Shown: positions 49,983 through 60,437, numbered from the stretch's first letter. The stretch is 64,000 bases of DNA from Hyphomicrobiales bacterium (GCA_017305535.1 JAFKKN010000002.1:434001-498000), one strand, 5' to 3'. Notes: generated by a model from the letters alone, not told the origin. Numbers and translations: made by a program.

Positions 49983-50879
49983 TTACGCCGCGCTGACCTG
50001 TCCGGCTTCCCAACCCAGCATCGCCTGCTTGCGGGTGATGCCCCAGTGATAGCCGGTGAGCGCGCCGCTCTTGCCGATCACGCGATGGCACGGCACCACG
50101 AACGAAATCGGATTGCGGCCGACCGCCGCGCCGACGGCGCGCGAGGCTTTCGGATTTCGCACATTGCAGGCGATGTCTGAATAAGTGGTGGCACGGCCCA
50201 TCGGAATCTTCAGGAGCGATTCCCACACCCGCACCTCGAAATCAGTGCCGATCAGCACCACGCGTAACGGTTGATCGGGCCGCCACAGCCGCGTGTCGAA
50301 GATGCGTTGCGCCATCGCGGCCGTGCCGGCGCGATCCTCGATGCATTCGGCGCGCGGCCAGCGTCGCCGCATGTCGGCCAGCGCCGCCATCTCGTCGCCG
50401 GGATCGGCGAACGCAAGGCCTGCAAGTCCACGATCGCTGGCGATGACGATTGCCGTGCCGAACGGTGATGGATGAAAACCGTAGCGCAGCGTCATGCCGG
50501 CGCCACCGGCTTTCCATTCGCCCGGCGACATTGCTTCGTGGGTGACGAACAGATCGTGCAGCCGGCCCGGGCCCGACAGGCCGGAGTCGAGCGCGGCATC
50601 GAGGATGCTGGCGGAGTCGCGCAGCAGGCCCTTGGCATGATCGAGCGTCAACGCCTGCATGAAAGCTTTCGGCGTCAGCCCGGCCCAGCGCCGGAACAGA
50701 TGGTGCAGTTCGTCCGGCGTCAGCCCGGCGGCATCCGCGATGGCTTCGATCGTCGGCTGCGTGCGCCAGTGGGCGGAGATGAAAGCAATGGCTCGGCGCA
50801 CGGAATCGTAATCGCGCAGCGCGGCGTCTTGCGGTCCCGGTTTGGCGAGGCGGTGCTCTTGGGTGGCGAGGTTCATCAT
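49983..50879 (-). CDS. AraC-type HTH / O6-methylguanine-DNA methyltransferase fusion (Ada/Ogt-like)
   Basis: A 298-aa protein with an AraC-like HTH at about residues 25-105 (AIAFISAHWRTQPTIEAIADAAGLTPDELHHLFRRWAGLTPKAFMQAL) fused to a methylguanine methyltransferase domain. The acceptor Cys is in NPISFVVPCHRVIGKSGALTGY. It lacks the N-terminal Ada zinc/phosphotriester domain, so it resembles Ada without the methyl-sensing part. The reaction is direct repair of O6-alkylguanine; autoregulation through the HTH is plausible but not shown. The ATG at 50877-50879 overlaps the stop of the preceding short HTH gene (ATGA). Confidence 0.9.
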   Translation of the reverse strand: MMNLATQEHRLAKPGPQDAALRDYDSVRRAIAFISAHWRTQPTIEAIADAAGLTPDELHHLFRRWAGLTPKAFMQALTLDHAKGLLRDSASILDAALDSGLSGPGRLHDLFVTHEAMSPGEWKAGGAGMTLRYGFHPSPFGTAIVIASDRGLAGLAFADPGDEMAALADMRRRWPRAECIEDRAGTAAMAQRIFDTRLWRPDQPLRVVLIGTDFEVRVWESLLKIPMGRATTYSDIACNVRNPKASRAVGAAVGRNPISFVVPCHRVIGKSGALTGYHWGITRKQAMLGWEAGQVSAA

Positions 50880-51181
50880 GATTTCAATCCGGATGTATCG
50901 ATCCGAGGCATCACAGGTTCTCGGCAACAATCGAGGAATCGCAGCAAGGTGACTGCACGCAGAAACGTCGTCGGGGTTTGTCCGGCCCAGCGTTGGAACA
51001 AGACGTGCAGTTCATTCACGGATACGCCCGTTGCATCCGCGATCTTCTCAGTAGACGGCTGTGAGCGCCAGTGCGCGGAAATGAAATCGACCGCATGTCC
51101 GATCGCATCGTATTCGCCCTGGAGCGGATTTTGCGGCCTCGGCCTGGCGAAACAGGAGTCATGGGAAACTATGTTCATCAT
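50876..51181 (-). CDS. Truncated duplicate of the Ada-like AraC HTH domain
   Basis: A 101-aa frame whose residues about 15-82 match the HTH part of the following gene: AVDFISAHWRSQPSTEKIADATGVSVNELHVLFQRWAGQTPTTFLRAVTL against its AIAFISAHWRTQPTIEAIADAAGL counterpart. The MM-N-x-S/T start is also shared. It ends after about 20 unrelated residues with no methyltransferase domain. The stop overlaps the next ATG. It may be a decayed tandem duplicate, or a small DNA-binding protein coupled to the repair gene. An in-frame start 17 codons upstream is less likely. Confidence 0.65.
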   Translation of the reverse strand: MMNIVSHDSCFARPRPQNPLQGEYDAIGHAVDFISAHWRSQPSTEKIADATGVSVNELHVLFQRWAGQTPTTFLRAVTLLRFLDCCREPVMPRIDTSGLKS

Positions 51182-51235
51182 AACCCCGGATGTAAGCTTG
51201 AAGCCGTGCGGTCTCCACCCGTTTCCCGACAAACT

Positions 51236-51760
51236 TCAGGTCAAGGGATTATAGACCGGCCCACGCTTCGCCGCCTGCAAGGCGTTGGTCAGCGCGCTGG
51301 CAAAGCTCGACTTCTCGTCGGGGCCGAGAAACTGCGCGATGGCGAGGCTGCGGCCGCGCGACACCAGGCACAGCCGTTCGATGCCATACTCCGCGTGCAC
51401 GGTCTGATCGAGCCGCACCCAGAGCGGATTGAACACCCACTCGGTCGCGGCGCCGCGATAGTCGGTCTTGCGAACGCGCAGCTCGGATGTGGTGATGGAA
51501 ATCTCCTCGGTCGCCTTGGCGTCGCGGAAATTGATCCGGAACGCCCAGTAGATCGCCAGGATATCGAGCAGGAAGAACGCGAGCACCGGCCAGGCGCCCT
51601 TGAACAGGAAGATCATGCCGGCGGTGAAATTGAGAACGCTGATGACGGCCATCAACACCGCGAAACCCTTTCGGCTCAACGACCGATGCGGCACCAGCAG
51701 CGCCGAAAACAGTTCCGGCTCCGGAGGGATGACATCGTTAAAGTCGTTGCCTGCGGTCAT
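51236..51760 (-). CDS. DUF2244 family membrane protein
   Basis: A 174-aa protein with two membrane helices (GFAVLMAVISVLNFTAGMIFLFKG and PVLAFFLLDILAIYWAFRINF). It then has the DUF2244 soluble part (ITTSELRVRKTDYRG, EWVFNPLWVRLDQ, LCLVSRGRSLAIAQFLGPDEKSSFASALTNAL). The family's function is unknown. It is divergent from nth with only 21 bases between start codons, a conserved pairing in Rhizobiales. Confidence 0.9.
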   Translation of the reverse strand: MTAGNDFNDVIPPEPELFSALLVPHRSLSRKGFAVLMAVISVLNFTAGMIFLFKGAWPVLAFFLLDILAIYWAFRINFRDAKATEEISITTSELRVRKTDYRGAATEWVFNPLWVRLDQTVHAEYGIERLCLVSRGRSLAIAQFLGPDEKSSFASALTNALQAAKRGPVYNPLT

Positions 51761-51781
51761 GGCCTGTCATTATACCCGATC

Positions 51782-52603
51782 ATGGCCAAAAGCATCTCCC
51801 GATCCGCAACGGGGTCGACATCCAAAGCCGCCGGATCGGGTGCAAAACCCGTCGGGAATCTTGCGGCAAAGCCACGGCGAAACAATGGCGCGAAATCACC
51901 GCTTGCGGCGGGTGCAAAGGCCGTTGGAAAAGCCGCCAAGAAGCGGTCGGCCGCGCCCAAATTCAAACCTTGGACCGCCGCCGAGGTCCACGAGGCCTTC
52001 CGCCGGTTTCAGGAAGCGAACCCCGAGCCGAGGGGCGAACTGGAGCATCTCAACCCGTTCACTCTGCTGGTGGCGGTGGTGCTGTCGGCGCAGGCGACCG
52101 ATGCCGGGGTCAACAAGGCAACGCGGGATCTGTTCCCGATCGCGGATACGCCTGAGAAGATGCTGGCGCTCGGCGAGGAGCGGCTGCGCGACTATATCAG
52201 GACCATCGGGCTCTATCGCACCAAGGCGAAGAATGTCATCGCGCTGTCGGAGAAGCTGATCCATGAGTTCGGCGGCAAGGTGCCGCGCACCCGTGCCGAG
52301 CTGGAGTCGCTGCCGGGGGCCGGGCGCAAGACCGCGAACGTGGTGCTCAACATGGCGTTCGGGCAGCCGACCATGGCGGTGGATACCCATGTGTTCCGCG
52401 TCGGCAATCGCACCGGCATGGCGCCGGGCAAGACGCCGCTGGAAGTCGAATTGAATCTCGAGCGGGTGATTCCGCCGGAGTTCATGCTGCACGCACATCA
52501 CTGGCTGATCCTGCACGGCCGCTATACCTGCCTCGCGCGCAAACCGCGCTGCGAGGTGTGCGTGATCAACGATCTGTGTCAGTGGCCGGAGAAGACGGTG
52601 TAG
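51782..52603 (+). CDS. nth: Endonuclease III (DNA glycosylase/AP lyase)
   Basis: Nth removes oxidised pyrimidines and cleaves at AP sites. The HhH-GPD core is complete: NPFTLLVAVVLSAQATDAGVNKAT, the HhH motif LESLPGAGRKTANVVLN with catalytic Lys, VDTHVFRVGNRTG with catalytic Asp, and the iron-sulphur cluster C-x6-C-x2-C-x5-C (CLARKPRCEVCVINDLC). The chosen ATG at 51782 leaves an N-terminal extension of about 60 Ala/Lys/Ser-rich residues before the core, longer than in E. coli; such tails occur in relatives. 273 aa. Confidence 0.95.
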   Translation: MAKSISRSATGSTSKAAGSGAKPVGNLAAKPRRNNGAKSPLAAGAKAVGKAAKKRSAAPKFKPWTAAEVHEAFRRFQEANPEPRGELEHLNPFTLLVAVVLSAQATDAGVNKATRDLFPIADTPEKMLALGEERLRDYIRTIGLYRTKAKNVIALSEKLIHEFGGKVPRTRAELESLPGAGRKTANVVLNMAFGQPTMAVDTHVFRVGNRTGMAPGKTPLEVELNLERVIPPEFMLHAHHWLILHGRYTCLARKPRCEVCVINDLCQWPEKTV

Positions 52604-52604
52604 T

Positions 52605-53360
52605 TCACGCCGTCGGCACGCTGGTCCGTGGGCGTTCGGGTTCGATCAACTCCGGTCTCGGTCCGGAAAGCTGCTTGTGCAGATGCACCATCAGCGCCAT
52701 GGCGAAGACGGGCGTTGCGAAGTTGACGATCGGGATCGAGACGAAGGCGGCGATGATCAGGCCGGCGGTGAAGATCGTTCCGGCGTAGTGGCGGCGCATT
52801 GCCTTGGCTTCGTCGACGGGACGAAAGCGTAGCGCGGCGAATTCGAAATACTGCCGGCCGAGCAGCCATGCGGTGGCGATGAAGAAGGCGATGAAGCCGA
52901 GCCCCGCGAACAATGCGAATGGCAGCGCAATCAGATAGGCCAGCAAGGTCAGCCCGGCGAACTTGATGCCTTCGCTGATCGCAAGCCCGTAAGGCAGCGC
53001 GGTGCCGACGTGCTCCGCCGGATAGTGCTCGCGCTCGACGATGTCGGCGACGTCGTCGACGAACACGCTGGCCACCAGCGAAGTGATGGCGGGCATCAGA
53101 AAAATCGCGCCGAACACGATGCCGAAGCCGGCGATGATCGACACCATCCATGACAGGATGTTGAGCGGCGTGTGATAGTCGGGGCCGAGCGTCGCTTCCG
53201 CCCACACCATGCCGGAGGTCGCGAGCCAGCTCAGCAGCCGTTGCAGCGACACCGCCAGCACCACGATCAGAATCAGTGCGAGCCCGATCGAGCGCCACAG
53301 GATGGCGCGCATCGGCGGCGACAGGATTTGCGTCAGCGCCTTGACGGCGGCGTCGAGCAT
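52605..53360 (-). CDS. EI24/CysZ-like membrane protein
   Basis: A 251-aa inner-membrane protein with four to six hydrophobic segments: ILWRSIGLALILIVVLAVSL, ILSWMVSIIAGFGIVFGAIFLMPAITSLVASVFVDDVAD, FAGLTLLAYLIALPFALFAGLGFIAFFIATAWLLGRQYFE, and TIFTAGLIIAAFVSIPIVNFATPVFAMALMVHL. The DDVADIVEREHYP and GRQYFEFAALRF motifs match the EI24/CysZ family, which includes the sulfate permease CysZ. Transport of sulfate here is inference. It is convergent with nth (stops one base apart). The start at 53358-53360 was chosen as the first Met before the conserved part. Confidence 0.83.
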   Translation of the reverse strand: MLDAAVKALTQILSPPMRAILWRSIGLALILIVVLAVSLQRLLSWLATSGMVWAEATLGPDYHTPLNILSWMVSIIAGFGIVFGAIFLMPAITSLVASVFVDDVADIVEREHYPAEHVGTALPYGLAISEGIKFAGLTLLAYLIALPFALFAGLGFIAFFIATAWLLGRQYFEFAALRFRPVDEAKAMRRHYAGTIFTAGLIIAAFVSIPIVNFATPVFAMALMVHLHKQLSGPRPELIEPERPRTSVPTA

Positions 53361-53494
53361 GGCGGCGGTGTCCTCTGCAAAACGACTACAGAGGTAGAGA
53401 TGCGGGTCGGGCAAGACAAGGGGAGGATTGTGGAAGGTCGTCATCCCCGGCGTCTGATCGACATCAGTTCTGAATGGACACGCAACACGAAAGC

Positions 53495-53627
53495 CGTCGT
53501 GCCCGCGCAGGCGGGGACCCATAACCCCTAGCTTTGATAGTTGTTAAGACCGCTCGCCAGCGGACACAACCGCTGTCCGTATCATCAGCGACACGGAGTC
53601 TGGGTCCCCGCCTGCGCGGGGACGACG
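53495..53627. repeat. Intergenic repeat, family B
   Basis: CGTCGTGCCCGCGCAGGCGGGG at the left is mirrored by CCCCGCCTGCGCGGGGACGACG at the right (133 bp). The interior (ATCATCAGCGACACGGAGTC near the right end) is similar to that of the copy at 57785-57914, so the two are homologous throughout, not only at their ends. Confidence 0.8.
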
Positions 53628-53868
53628 CTGAGAGTGATGGTAGCGTAGTGCTGGTCCGAAAACACATCGCAGCAGCGACGAAGCAATCCAGACATTGACG
53701 GAAGATTGGATTGCTTCGCTTCGCTCGCATGACGGCGGGGTTTTCTCTTTCGATTCAATTCACTGATGCGAATGCAACGCTGCCGTCGCACCTACCGCTT
53801 TGGTCCTATAACGCGTAGCTTTGGCCATCGCTATATTCATTAAACTATAACGTAAGACGCAAGGATTG

Positions 53869-53888
53869 TGACGCGGGAATTCGCGTCA
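53869..53888. promoter_or_regulatory. Palindrome upstream of the aldehyde dehydrogenase gene
   Basis: TGACGCG (53869-53875) and CGCGTCA (53882-53888) flank a six-base centre, about 70 bases before the start codon. It is a candidate operator for the aldehyde dehydrogenase/DUF779 unit; no regulator gene is adjacent. Confidence 0.4.
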
Positions 53889-53958
53889 ACGGAACGCACG
53901 CGGCATTCATGCGGCGCGCGAGGCTGTTGTGTTGCGTCAATCAGCAGGGAGAAAGCTC

Positions 53959-55479
53959 ATGTACCAGGAAGCGATCGAGAAGGTTTCGAAACAGGTTCTG
54001 ATCCGCGAACGTTACGGCAATTTCATCGGCGGCAAGTGGGTCGAGCCGGTCGACGGCCGTTACTTCGACAATCCGAGCCCGGTCAACGGCAAGACGCTGT
54101 GCCAGGTGCCGCGCTCGTCGGCGGCGGATATCGAACTGGCGCTCGATGCCGCGCATAAGGCGAAGGATGCGTGGGGCAAGACCGCGCCGGCGCAGCGCGC
54201 GCTGATCCTCAATCGCATCGCCGATAAACTCGAAGCCAATCTCGATCTGCTGGCGCTGGTCGAAACCCTCGATAACGGCAAGCCGATCCGCGAAACCACC
54301 CATGCCGACATGCCGCTGGTGGTCGATCACTGGCGTTATTTCGCCGGCGCCTTACGCGCGCAGGAAGGCGGCATTTCCGAGATCGATCACGACACCGTTG
54401 CCTATCACTATCACGAGCCGCTCGGCGTGGTCGGCCAGATCATTCCATGGAACTTCCCGGTGCTGATGGCGACGTGGAAACTCGCGCCGGCGCTGGCGGC
54501 GGGTAATTGCGTCGTCATCAAGCCGGCGGAGCAGACGCCGCTCGGCATCCTGTTCGTGATGGAGTTGATCGGCGACCTGCTGCCGCCCGGCGTCGTCAAC
54601 GTCGTCAACGGCTTTGGCGTCGAGGCTGGCAAGCCGCTGGCGCAGAACAAGCGCATCGCCAAGATCGCTTTCACCGGCGAAACCACGACGGGGCGGCTGA
54701 TCATGCAATACGCCTCCGACAACATCATTCCGGTGACGCTGGAATTGGGCGGCAAGTCGCCGAACATCTTCTTCGCCGACGTGATGCAGGCGGACGACGA
54801 TTACTTCGACAAGGCGCTGGAAGGCTTTGCGATGTTCGCGCTCAATCAGGGCGAGGTGTGCACCTGCCCCAGCCGCGTGCTGGTGGAAGCTTCAATCTAC
54901 GACAAGTTCATGGAGCGCGCGGTCGCCCGCGTGAAGAAGATCAAGCAGGGGCATCCGCTCGATCCGTCGACCATGATCGGCGCGCAGGCGTCGAACGATC
55001 AGCTCGAGAAGATCCTGTCCTACTTCGATATCGGCAAGCAGGAAGGCGCGAAAGTGCTGACCGGCGGCAAGCGCGCGCAGCTCGGCGGCGAGATCGCGGA
55101 CGGCTATTACATCGAGCCCACCATCTTCGAGGGCCACAACAAGATGCGTGTGTTCCAGGAGGAGATCTTCGGCCCCGTGGTGTCGGTGACGACGTTCAAG
55201 GACGATGACGAGGCGCTGGCCATCGCCAACGACACGCTCTACGGCCTCGGCGCTGGCGTCTGGACCCGCAACGGCACCCGCGCCTATCGCTTCGGCCGCG
55301 CGATTCAGGCCGGTCGCGTCTGGACCAACTGCTATCACGCCTATCCGGCGCACGCGGCGTTCGGCGGCTACAAGCAGTCCGGTATCGGACGCGAGAATCA
55401 CAAGATGATGCTCGATCACTATCAGCAGACCAAGAATGTTCTGGTCAGCTACAGCAACAAGGCACTGGGCTTCTTCTGA
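53959..55479 (+). CDS. NAD-dependent aldehyde dehydrogenase (ExaC/AldB-type)
   Basis: A 506-aa ALDH-superfamily enzyme oxidising an aldehyde, probably acetaldehyde or a similar short chain, to the acid. Motifs: [46 protein letters not shown], the catalytic Glu in [17 protein letters not shown], catalytic Cys in [25 protein letters not shown] and [24 protein letters not shown]. The [11 protein letters not shown] pattern is typical of the ExaC/AldB/AcoD group. The start ATG at 53959 has AGGGAGAAAG upstream; the frame is open ten codons further. A DUF779 gene follows, the usual partner of this group. Confidence 0.92.
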   Translation: MYQEAIEKVSKQVLIRERYGNFIGGKWVEPVDGRYFDNPSPVNGKTLCQVPRSSAADIELALDAAHKAKDAWGKTAPAQRALILNRIADKLEANLDLLALVETLDNGKPIRETTHADMPLVVDHWRYFAGALRAQEGGISEIDHDTVAYHYHEPLGVVGQIIPWNFPVLMATWKLAPALAAGNCVVIKPAEQTPLGILFVMELIGDLLPPGVVNVVNGFGVEAGKPLAQNKRIAKIAFTGETTTGRLIMQYASDNIIPVTLELGGKSPNIFFADVMQADDDYFDKALEGFAMFALNQGEVCTCPSRVLVEASIYDKFMERAVARVKKIKQGHPLDPSTMIGAQASNDQLEKILSYFDIGKQEGAKVLTGGKRAQLGGEIADGYYIEPTIFEGHNKMRVFQEEIFGPVVSVTTFKDDDEALAIANDTLYGLGAGVWTRNGTRAYRFGRAIQAGRVWTNCYHAYPAHAAFGGYKQSGIGRENHKMMLDHYQQTKNVLVSYSNKALGFF

Positions 55480-55495
55480 TTGGCCAGCCAGCGTC

Positions 55496-55523
55496 AAAGG
55501 CGCGGGATTCGTCCCGCGCCTTT
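55496..55523 (+). terminator. Strong UUCG hairpin between the aldehyde dehydrogenase and DUF779 genes
   Basis: AAAGGCGCGGGA (55496-55507) and TCCCGCGCCTTT (55512-55523) form a perfect 12-bp stem capped by TTCG, an especially stable tetraloop. No T-run follows beyond the stem, so it may attenuate or protect the 3' end rather than fully terminate. Confidence 0.7.
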
Positions 55524-55568
55524 CGGCGTTCAAGAATCGGGATGCATTTGGAAGCCGGAGAGTGAACC

Positions 55569-55949
55569 ATGGTCAATCGCGTTGAGATCACCGACAAGGC
55601 GGCGCAGGTCGTTGGCTCGCTCAAGGCGCAGCACGGTGCGTTGCTGTTTCATCAGTCGGGCGGCTGTTGCGACGGTTCGGCGCCGATGTGCTATCCGGCG
55701 AATGAATTCCGCGTCGGGCCGCAGGACGTTCTGCTCGGCGAGATCGCGGGTTGCAACTTCTATATTGGTGCGGCGCAGTTCGAATACTGGCAGCACACGC
55801 AATTGATCATCGACGTGGTGCCCGGTCGCGGGTCGGGCTTCTCGCTGGAGGCGCCGGAAGGCGTGCGCTTCCTCACCCGCAGCCGTGTCTTCACCGATGA
55901 CGAGGTGAACGAACTCGCTGCCGCGCCGCCACCGGTGCGGGCGGCGTGA
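55569..55949 (+). CDS. DUF779 protein, aldehyde dehydrogenase partner
   Basis: A 126-aa protein of the DUF779 family, with the conserved cysteine motif LLFHQSGGCCDGSAPMCYP, DVLLGEIAGCNFYIGAAQFEYWQHTQLIIDVVPGRGSGFSLEAP and EGVRFLTRSRVF. The family is small, cysteine-rich and genomically tied to ExaC/AldB-type aldehyde dehydrogenases; the molecular role is not known to me. It follows that gene by 89 bases with a hairpin between them. Confidence 0.9.
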   Translation: MVNRVEITDKAAQVVGSLKAQHGALLFHQSGGCCDGSAPMCYPANEFRVGPQDVLLGEIAGCNFYIGAAQFEYWQHTQLIIDVVPGRGSGFSLEAPEGVRFLTRSRVFTDDEVNELAAAPPPVRAA

Positions 55950-56008
55950 ACATCGCACGGCTGCCTACTTCGCTCGGCGTTTGTTTGTAGACGCTCAACA
56001 CGAAAGTC

Positions 56009-56114
56009 GTCGTCCCCGCCTGCGCGGGGACGACGCTGTGTCGGGTGACGGCGTAACGCTAGTTGAAGTAGACCTTCAAAAACGTGGATGGCCGGGACAA
56101 GCCCGGCCATGACG
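56009..56114. repeat. Solo family B palindrome and family A half unit
   Basis: GTCGTCCCCGCC and GGCGGGGACGAC-like arms meet directly (about 56009-56034) as one compact hairpin, without the interior seen in full copies. A family A half unit (CGTGGATGGCCGGGACAAGC...GCCATGACG) follows at about 56081-56114. It lies between convergent DUF779 and gdhA. Confidence 0.7.
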
Positions 56115-56199
56115 AAAAGTTTTTGACCGTCTTTTATCGACGGCCGCTGAAGAAGCGGCCATCTCAGAGCGAAGGCGACACGTTGCCTTCGGAGCGAAT

Positions 56200-57932
<1,733 letters not shown>

Positions 57933-58826
57933 TCAAACGCTCATTTCTTCAGCAACTTCGCGCGGCGCCGGCGCGCCAGCCGTTTGAGGAACGAGCGGTG
58001 GCGCTTCCAGGACCCCTTGGCATCCCCGTCCAGCAGCGTCTGGAAAGGGATCGGAGGCGCCCGCCACCTCCGGAAGCGGCTTCTGTCTGTCGGCCCAATG
58101 CAATGAGGTGTAGTCGAAGCCGAGTTCGATGGTCGGCTTCACCACCTGGAAATATGGCGAGATGTCGAAATCGCGCGGCATGTAGAGCGAGGAATCGCGG
58201 ATGTGCAGGATCTCGCGCCGCGCCTGCCGGCTTCGGGTACGCGTCACCTTCGGCAGGATCGGATAACGCACCGCCTCGAACGCCTGCGCGATCAGCGCCG
58301 AGCAGATGATCTTGGTCGGATCGCCGGAACCGAGCGCGATCATGCGTCGTCGAAAACGTTGCGGAATGGGCATCGGGAACAGATAGCGCGCCAGATCGAC
58401 GATGTTCTTGGTGTCGTAGCCGAAGCCGATGCGGTTGATGGCATAGCGGCACACCGTATAGCGATCCTCGTAGGACAGCCCGACCGGGCGGCACAGCCGG
58501 GTGTGATACGGAAAATATTTCGACAGCGGCGCCGAGGTGACGCCTTCGCCGACATTGGCCTCGATCAGCACATGCGGTTCGCCGTCGGGCTCCGCCGCAC
58601 CGTCGATCGGCCCGACGTAAAGCGCCGCGTGCGACCACGTCGATTGCGTCAGATACTTGATGATGCCAGAGATCCGGTTGTTGCCTTCGACCAGCAGCAC
58701 GTCGCCCGGCATGATGATGTCGCGCAGCCGATCCGGATCGCTGGGCGTGAAGGGTTCATATCCCGGCACCTCTTTCTGGAGGTAGCCGGCAATCAGTTTG
58801 CCGACGGTATCGAGCACGAAGCCCAT
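57933..58826 (-). CDS. YiiX/YebB-like (permuted NlpC/P60) cysteine hydrolase
   Basis: A 297-aa protein with the circularly permuted papain-like arrangement: the His strand comes first (PGDVLLVEGNNRISGIIKYLTQSTWSHAALYVG, DGEPHVLIEANVGEGVTSAPL) and the Cys later (DPTKIICSALIAQAFEAV). This is the reverse of normal NlpC/P60 order and fits the YiiX/YaeF group, thought to act on lipids or acylated amines. There is no signal peptide. A Pro/Ala-rich C-terminal tail of about 50 residues follows. I start at the ATG at 58824-58826 (MGFVLDTVGKLIAGYLQ). The substrate is unknown. Confidence 0.83.
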   Translation of the reverse strand: MGFVLDTVGKLIAGYLQKEVPGYEPFTPSDPDRLRDIIMPGDVLLVEGNNRISGIIKYLTQSTWSHAALYVGPIDGAAEPDGEPHVLIEANVGEGVTSAPLSKYFPYHTRLCRPVGLSYEDRYTVCRYAINRIGFGYDTKNIVDLARYLFPMPIPQRFRRRMIALGSGDPTKIICSALIAQAFEAVRYPILPKVTRTRSRQARREILHIRDSSLYMPRDFDISPYFQVVKPTIELGFDYTSLHWADRQKPLPEVAGASDPFPDAAGRGCQGVLEAPPLVPQTAGAPAPREVAEEMSV

Positions 58827-59049
58827 GAGATTCTCCCCGCGCGGTTCGTTCTGACCGCTTGTGTCTCTGTCTAGAATGGTGGGAAGCCATTGCAATTTGG
58901 TTCATGCTCGCAGCGGCGGGATCACGATTGATTCACCATGACGGTTGCCGCACATCAATGGATGCGGCAACTTATCGATGCGTTCCTGAAAATCGTTCAG
59001 GTTTCGGCAACTACGACATCAGAAAAGCTCCGACTCTCGAAAAGCCCGT

Positions 59050-60429
59050 ATGACGATCTCACGTCGCACAATATTGACGGCCCCTCTCGCATTCGCCGCA
59101 TTGCCGTTGTCGCGCATCATGGCCGCGCCGCTGCCGCGCGAGGTTGACATTGTCGTGATCGGCGCGGGGGCGGCGGGCATCGCGGCGGCGCGGCGCATCG
59201 CGGCCGCCGGACGCAGCGTCGTGGTGATCGAGGCGGCGCCACGGATCGGCGGACGCTGCCGCACCGATCCCGCGCTGTTCGGCGTTCCGTTCGATCGCGG
59301 CGCCCACGCGCTCTACAATCCCGATGGCAACCCGTTGGTGAAACTGGCGCGTGGCAACGGCTTCGATATTGCGCCGGCAACGGCGAGCCAGAAGATCCGC
59401 ATCGGCCGGCGCAACGCACGCGCCGGCGAGGCGGAGGATTTCCTCACCGCGCTGGTGCGCGCCAACCGCGCCATCGACGAGGCCGCGCGCGGCAAGGCCG
59501 ATGTTGCCTGCGCGGCGGCGTTGCCGAACGATCTCGGCGATTGGGCCGCCACGGTGGACTTCGTGCTCGGACCCAGCGTCACCGGCAAGGAGCTGCGCGA
59601 TCTCTCGGCGATGGATCGCGCGCGCATGCAGGAGCGCGGCGCCGCCATCGTCTGCCGGCAGGGGCTCGGCGCGCTGCTGACAAGACTCGGCGGAGGCATT
59701 CCGATCTCGCTCGGCACCCCGGCGACGCGGGTGGCGTGGAGCAATCGCGACGTCGCGGTGGACACGCCGGCGGGCAAAATCGTTGCGCGCGCGGCTATCG
59801 TGACCGTGTCGACACATGTGCTGGCATCGGGGCGCATTGCGTTCGCGCCGGATCTGCCGAAGCGCCAGTTCGATGCCGCCTCCGGGCTCGGGCTCGGCAG
59901 CTACGATCGTATCGCGTTGCAGATGGACGGCAATCCGCTCGGACTCGGCCGCGACGAAAATATCATCGAGCGCAGTAAGGACGCGCGCACTGCGTTGCTG
60001 GTCGCCAACCTCGGCGGTTCGTCACTGTGCACCGTCGATGTCGCGGGGAAGTTCGGCGCGGATCTGTCGGCGCAGGGCGAGGACGCCATGGTGGCGTTCG
60101 CGCGCGAGTGGCTCGGCGGCTTGTTCGGCAGCGATGCGGTGGCGAAGATCGAGCGCAGCCTCGCGACGCGCTGGAACGCTGACGCCCTGATCGGCGGCGC
60201 GATGTCCGCCGCCACGCCGGGCGCCGAGGGCGGCCGCAGACTTCTCGGCGAGCCGTTCGGCAACGTCTTCATCGCCGGCGAGGCGACGCACGAAACGCTG
60301 TATGGCACCGTCGAGGGCGCATGGGCATCGGGCGAGCACGCCGCCGACGCCGCATTGAAGAAGATCGGCCCGGCGAAACCCCCACCGCCGCAGAAGAAGC
60401 CGCGCGCGAAGAAGCGGCACGCGCACTGA
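59050..60429 (+). CDS. FAD-dependent amine oxidase-like protein with Tat signal
   Basis: A 459-aa flavoprotein of the monoamine oxidase superfamily. It begins with a twin-arginine-type signal (SRRTILTAPLAFAALPLSRIMAAP). The FAD Rossmann motif VIGAGAAGIAAARRIAAAGRSVVVIEA, the RIGGRCRT motif, and the C-terminal FAD-binding NVFIAGEATHETLYGTVEGAWASGEHAA follow. A Pro/Lys-rich tail (KPPPPQKKPRAKKRHAH) is unusual. The substrate is unknown. It is the first of three exported-enzyme genes at this end of the window. Confidence 0.87.
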   Translation: MTISRRTILTAPLAFAALPLSRIMAAPLPREVDIVVIGAGAAGIAAARRIAAAGRSVVVIEAAPRIGGRCRTDPALFGVPFDRGAHALYNPDGNPLVKLARGNGFDIAPATASQKIRIGRRNARAGEAEDFLTALVRANRAIDEAARGKADVACAAALPNDLGDWAATVDFVLGPSVTGKELRDLSAMDRARMQERGAAIVCRQGLGALLTRLGGGIPISLGTPATRVAWSNRDVAVDTPAGKIVARAAIVTVSTHVLASGRIAFAPDLPKRQFDAASGLGLGSYDRIALQMDGNPLGLGRDENIIERSKDARTALLVANLGGSSLCTVDVAGKFGADLSAQGEDAMVAFAREWLGGLFGSDAVAKIERSLATRWNADALIGGAMSAATPGAEGGRRLLGEPFGNVFIAGEATHETLYGTVEGAWASGEHAADAALKKIGPAKPPPPQKKPRAKKRHAH

Positions 60430-60437
60430 TACTTCGT

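Larger units (their letters stand above)
53361..53958. other. Gene-free region between the CysZ-like gene and the aldehyde dehydrogenase
   Basis: This 598-bp stretch holds a family B repeat pair (53495-53627), a family C repeat (about 53670-53735), an AT-rich segment (about 53825-53860), and a short palindrome (53869-53888) upstream of the dehydrogenase. No gene is recognisable. Confidence 0.55.
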
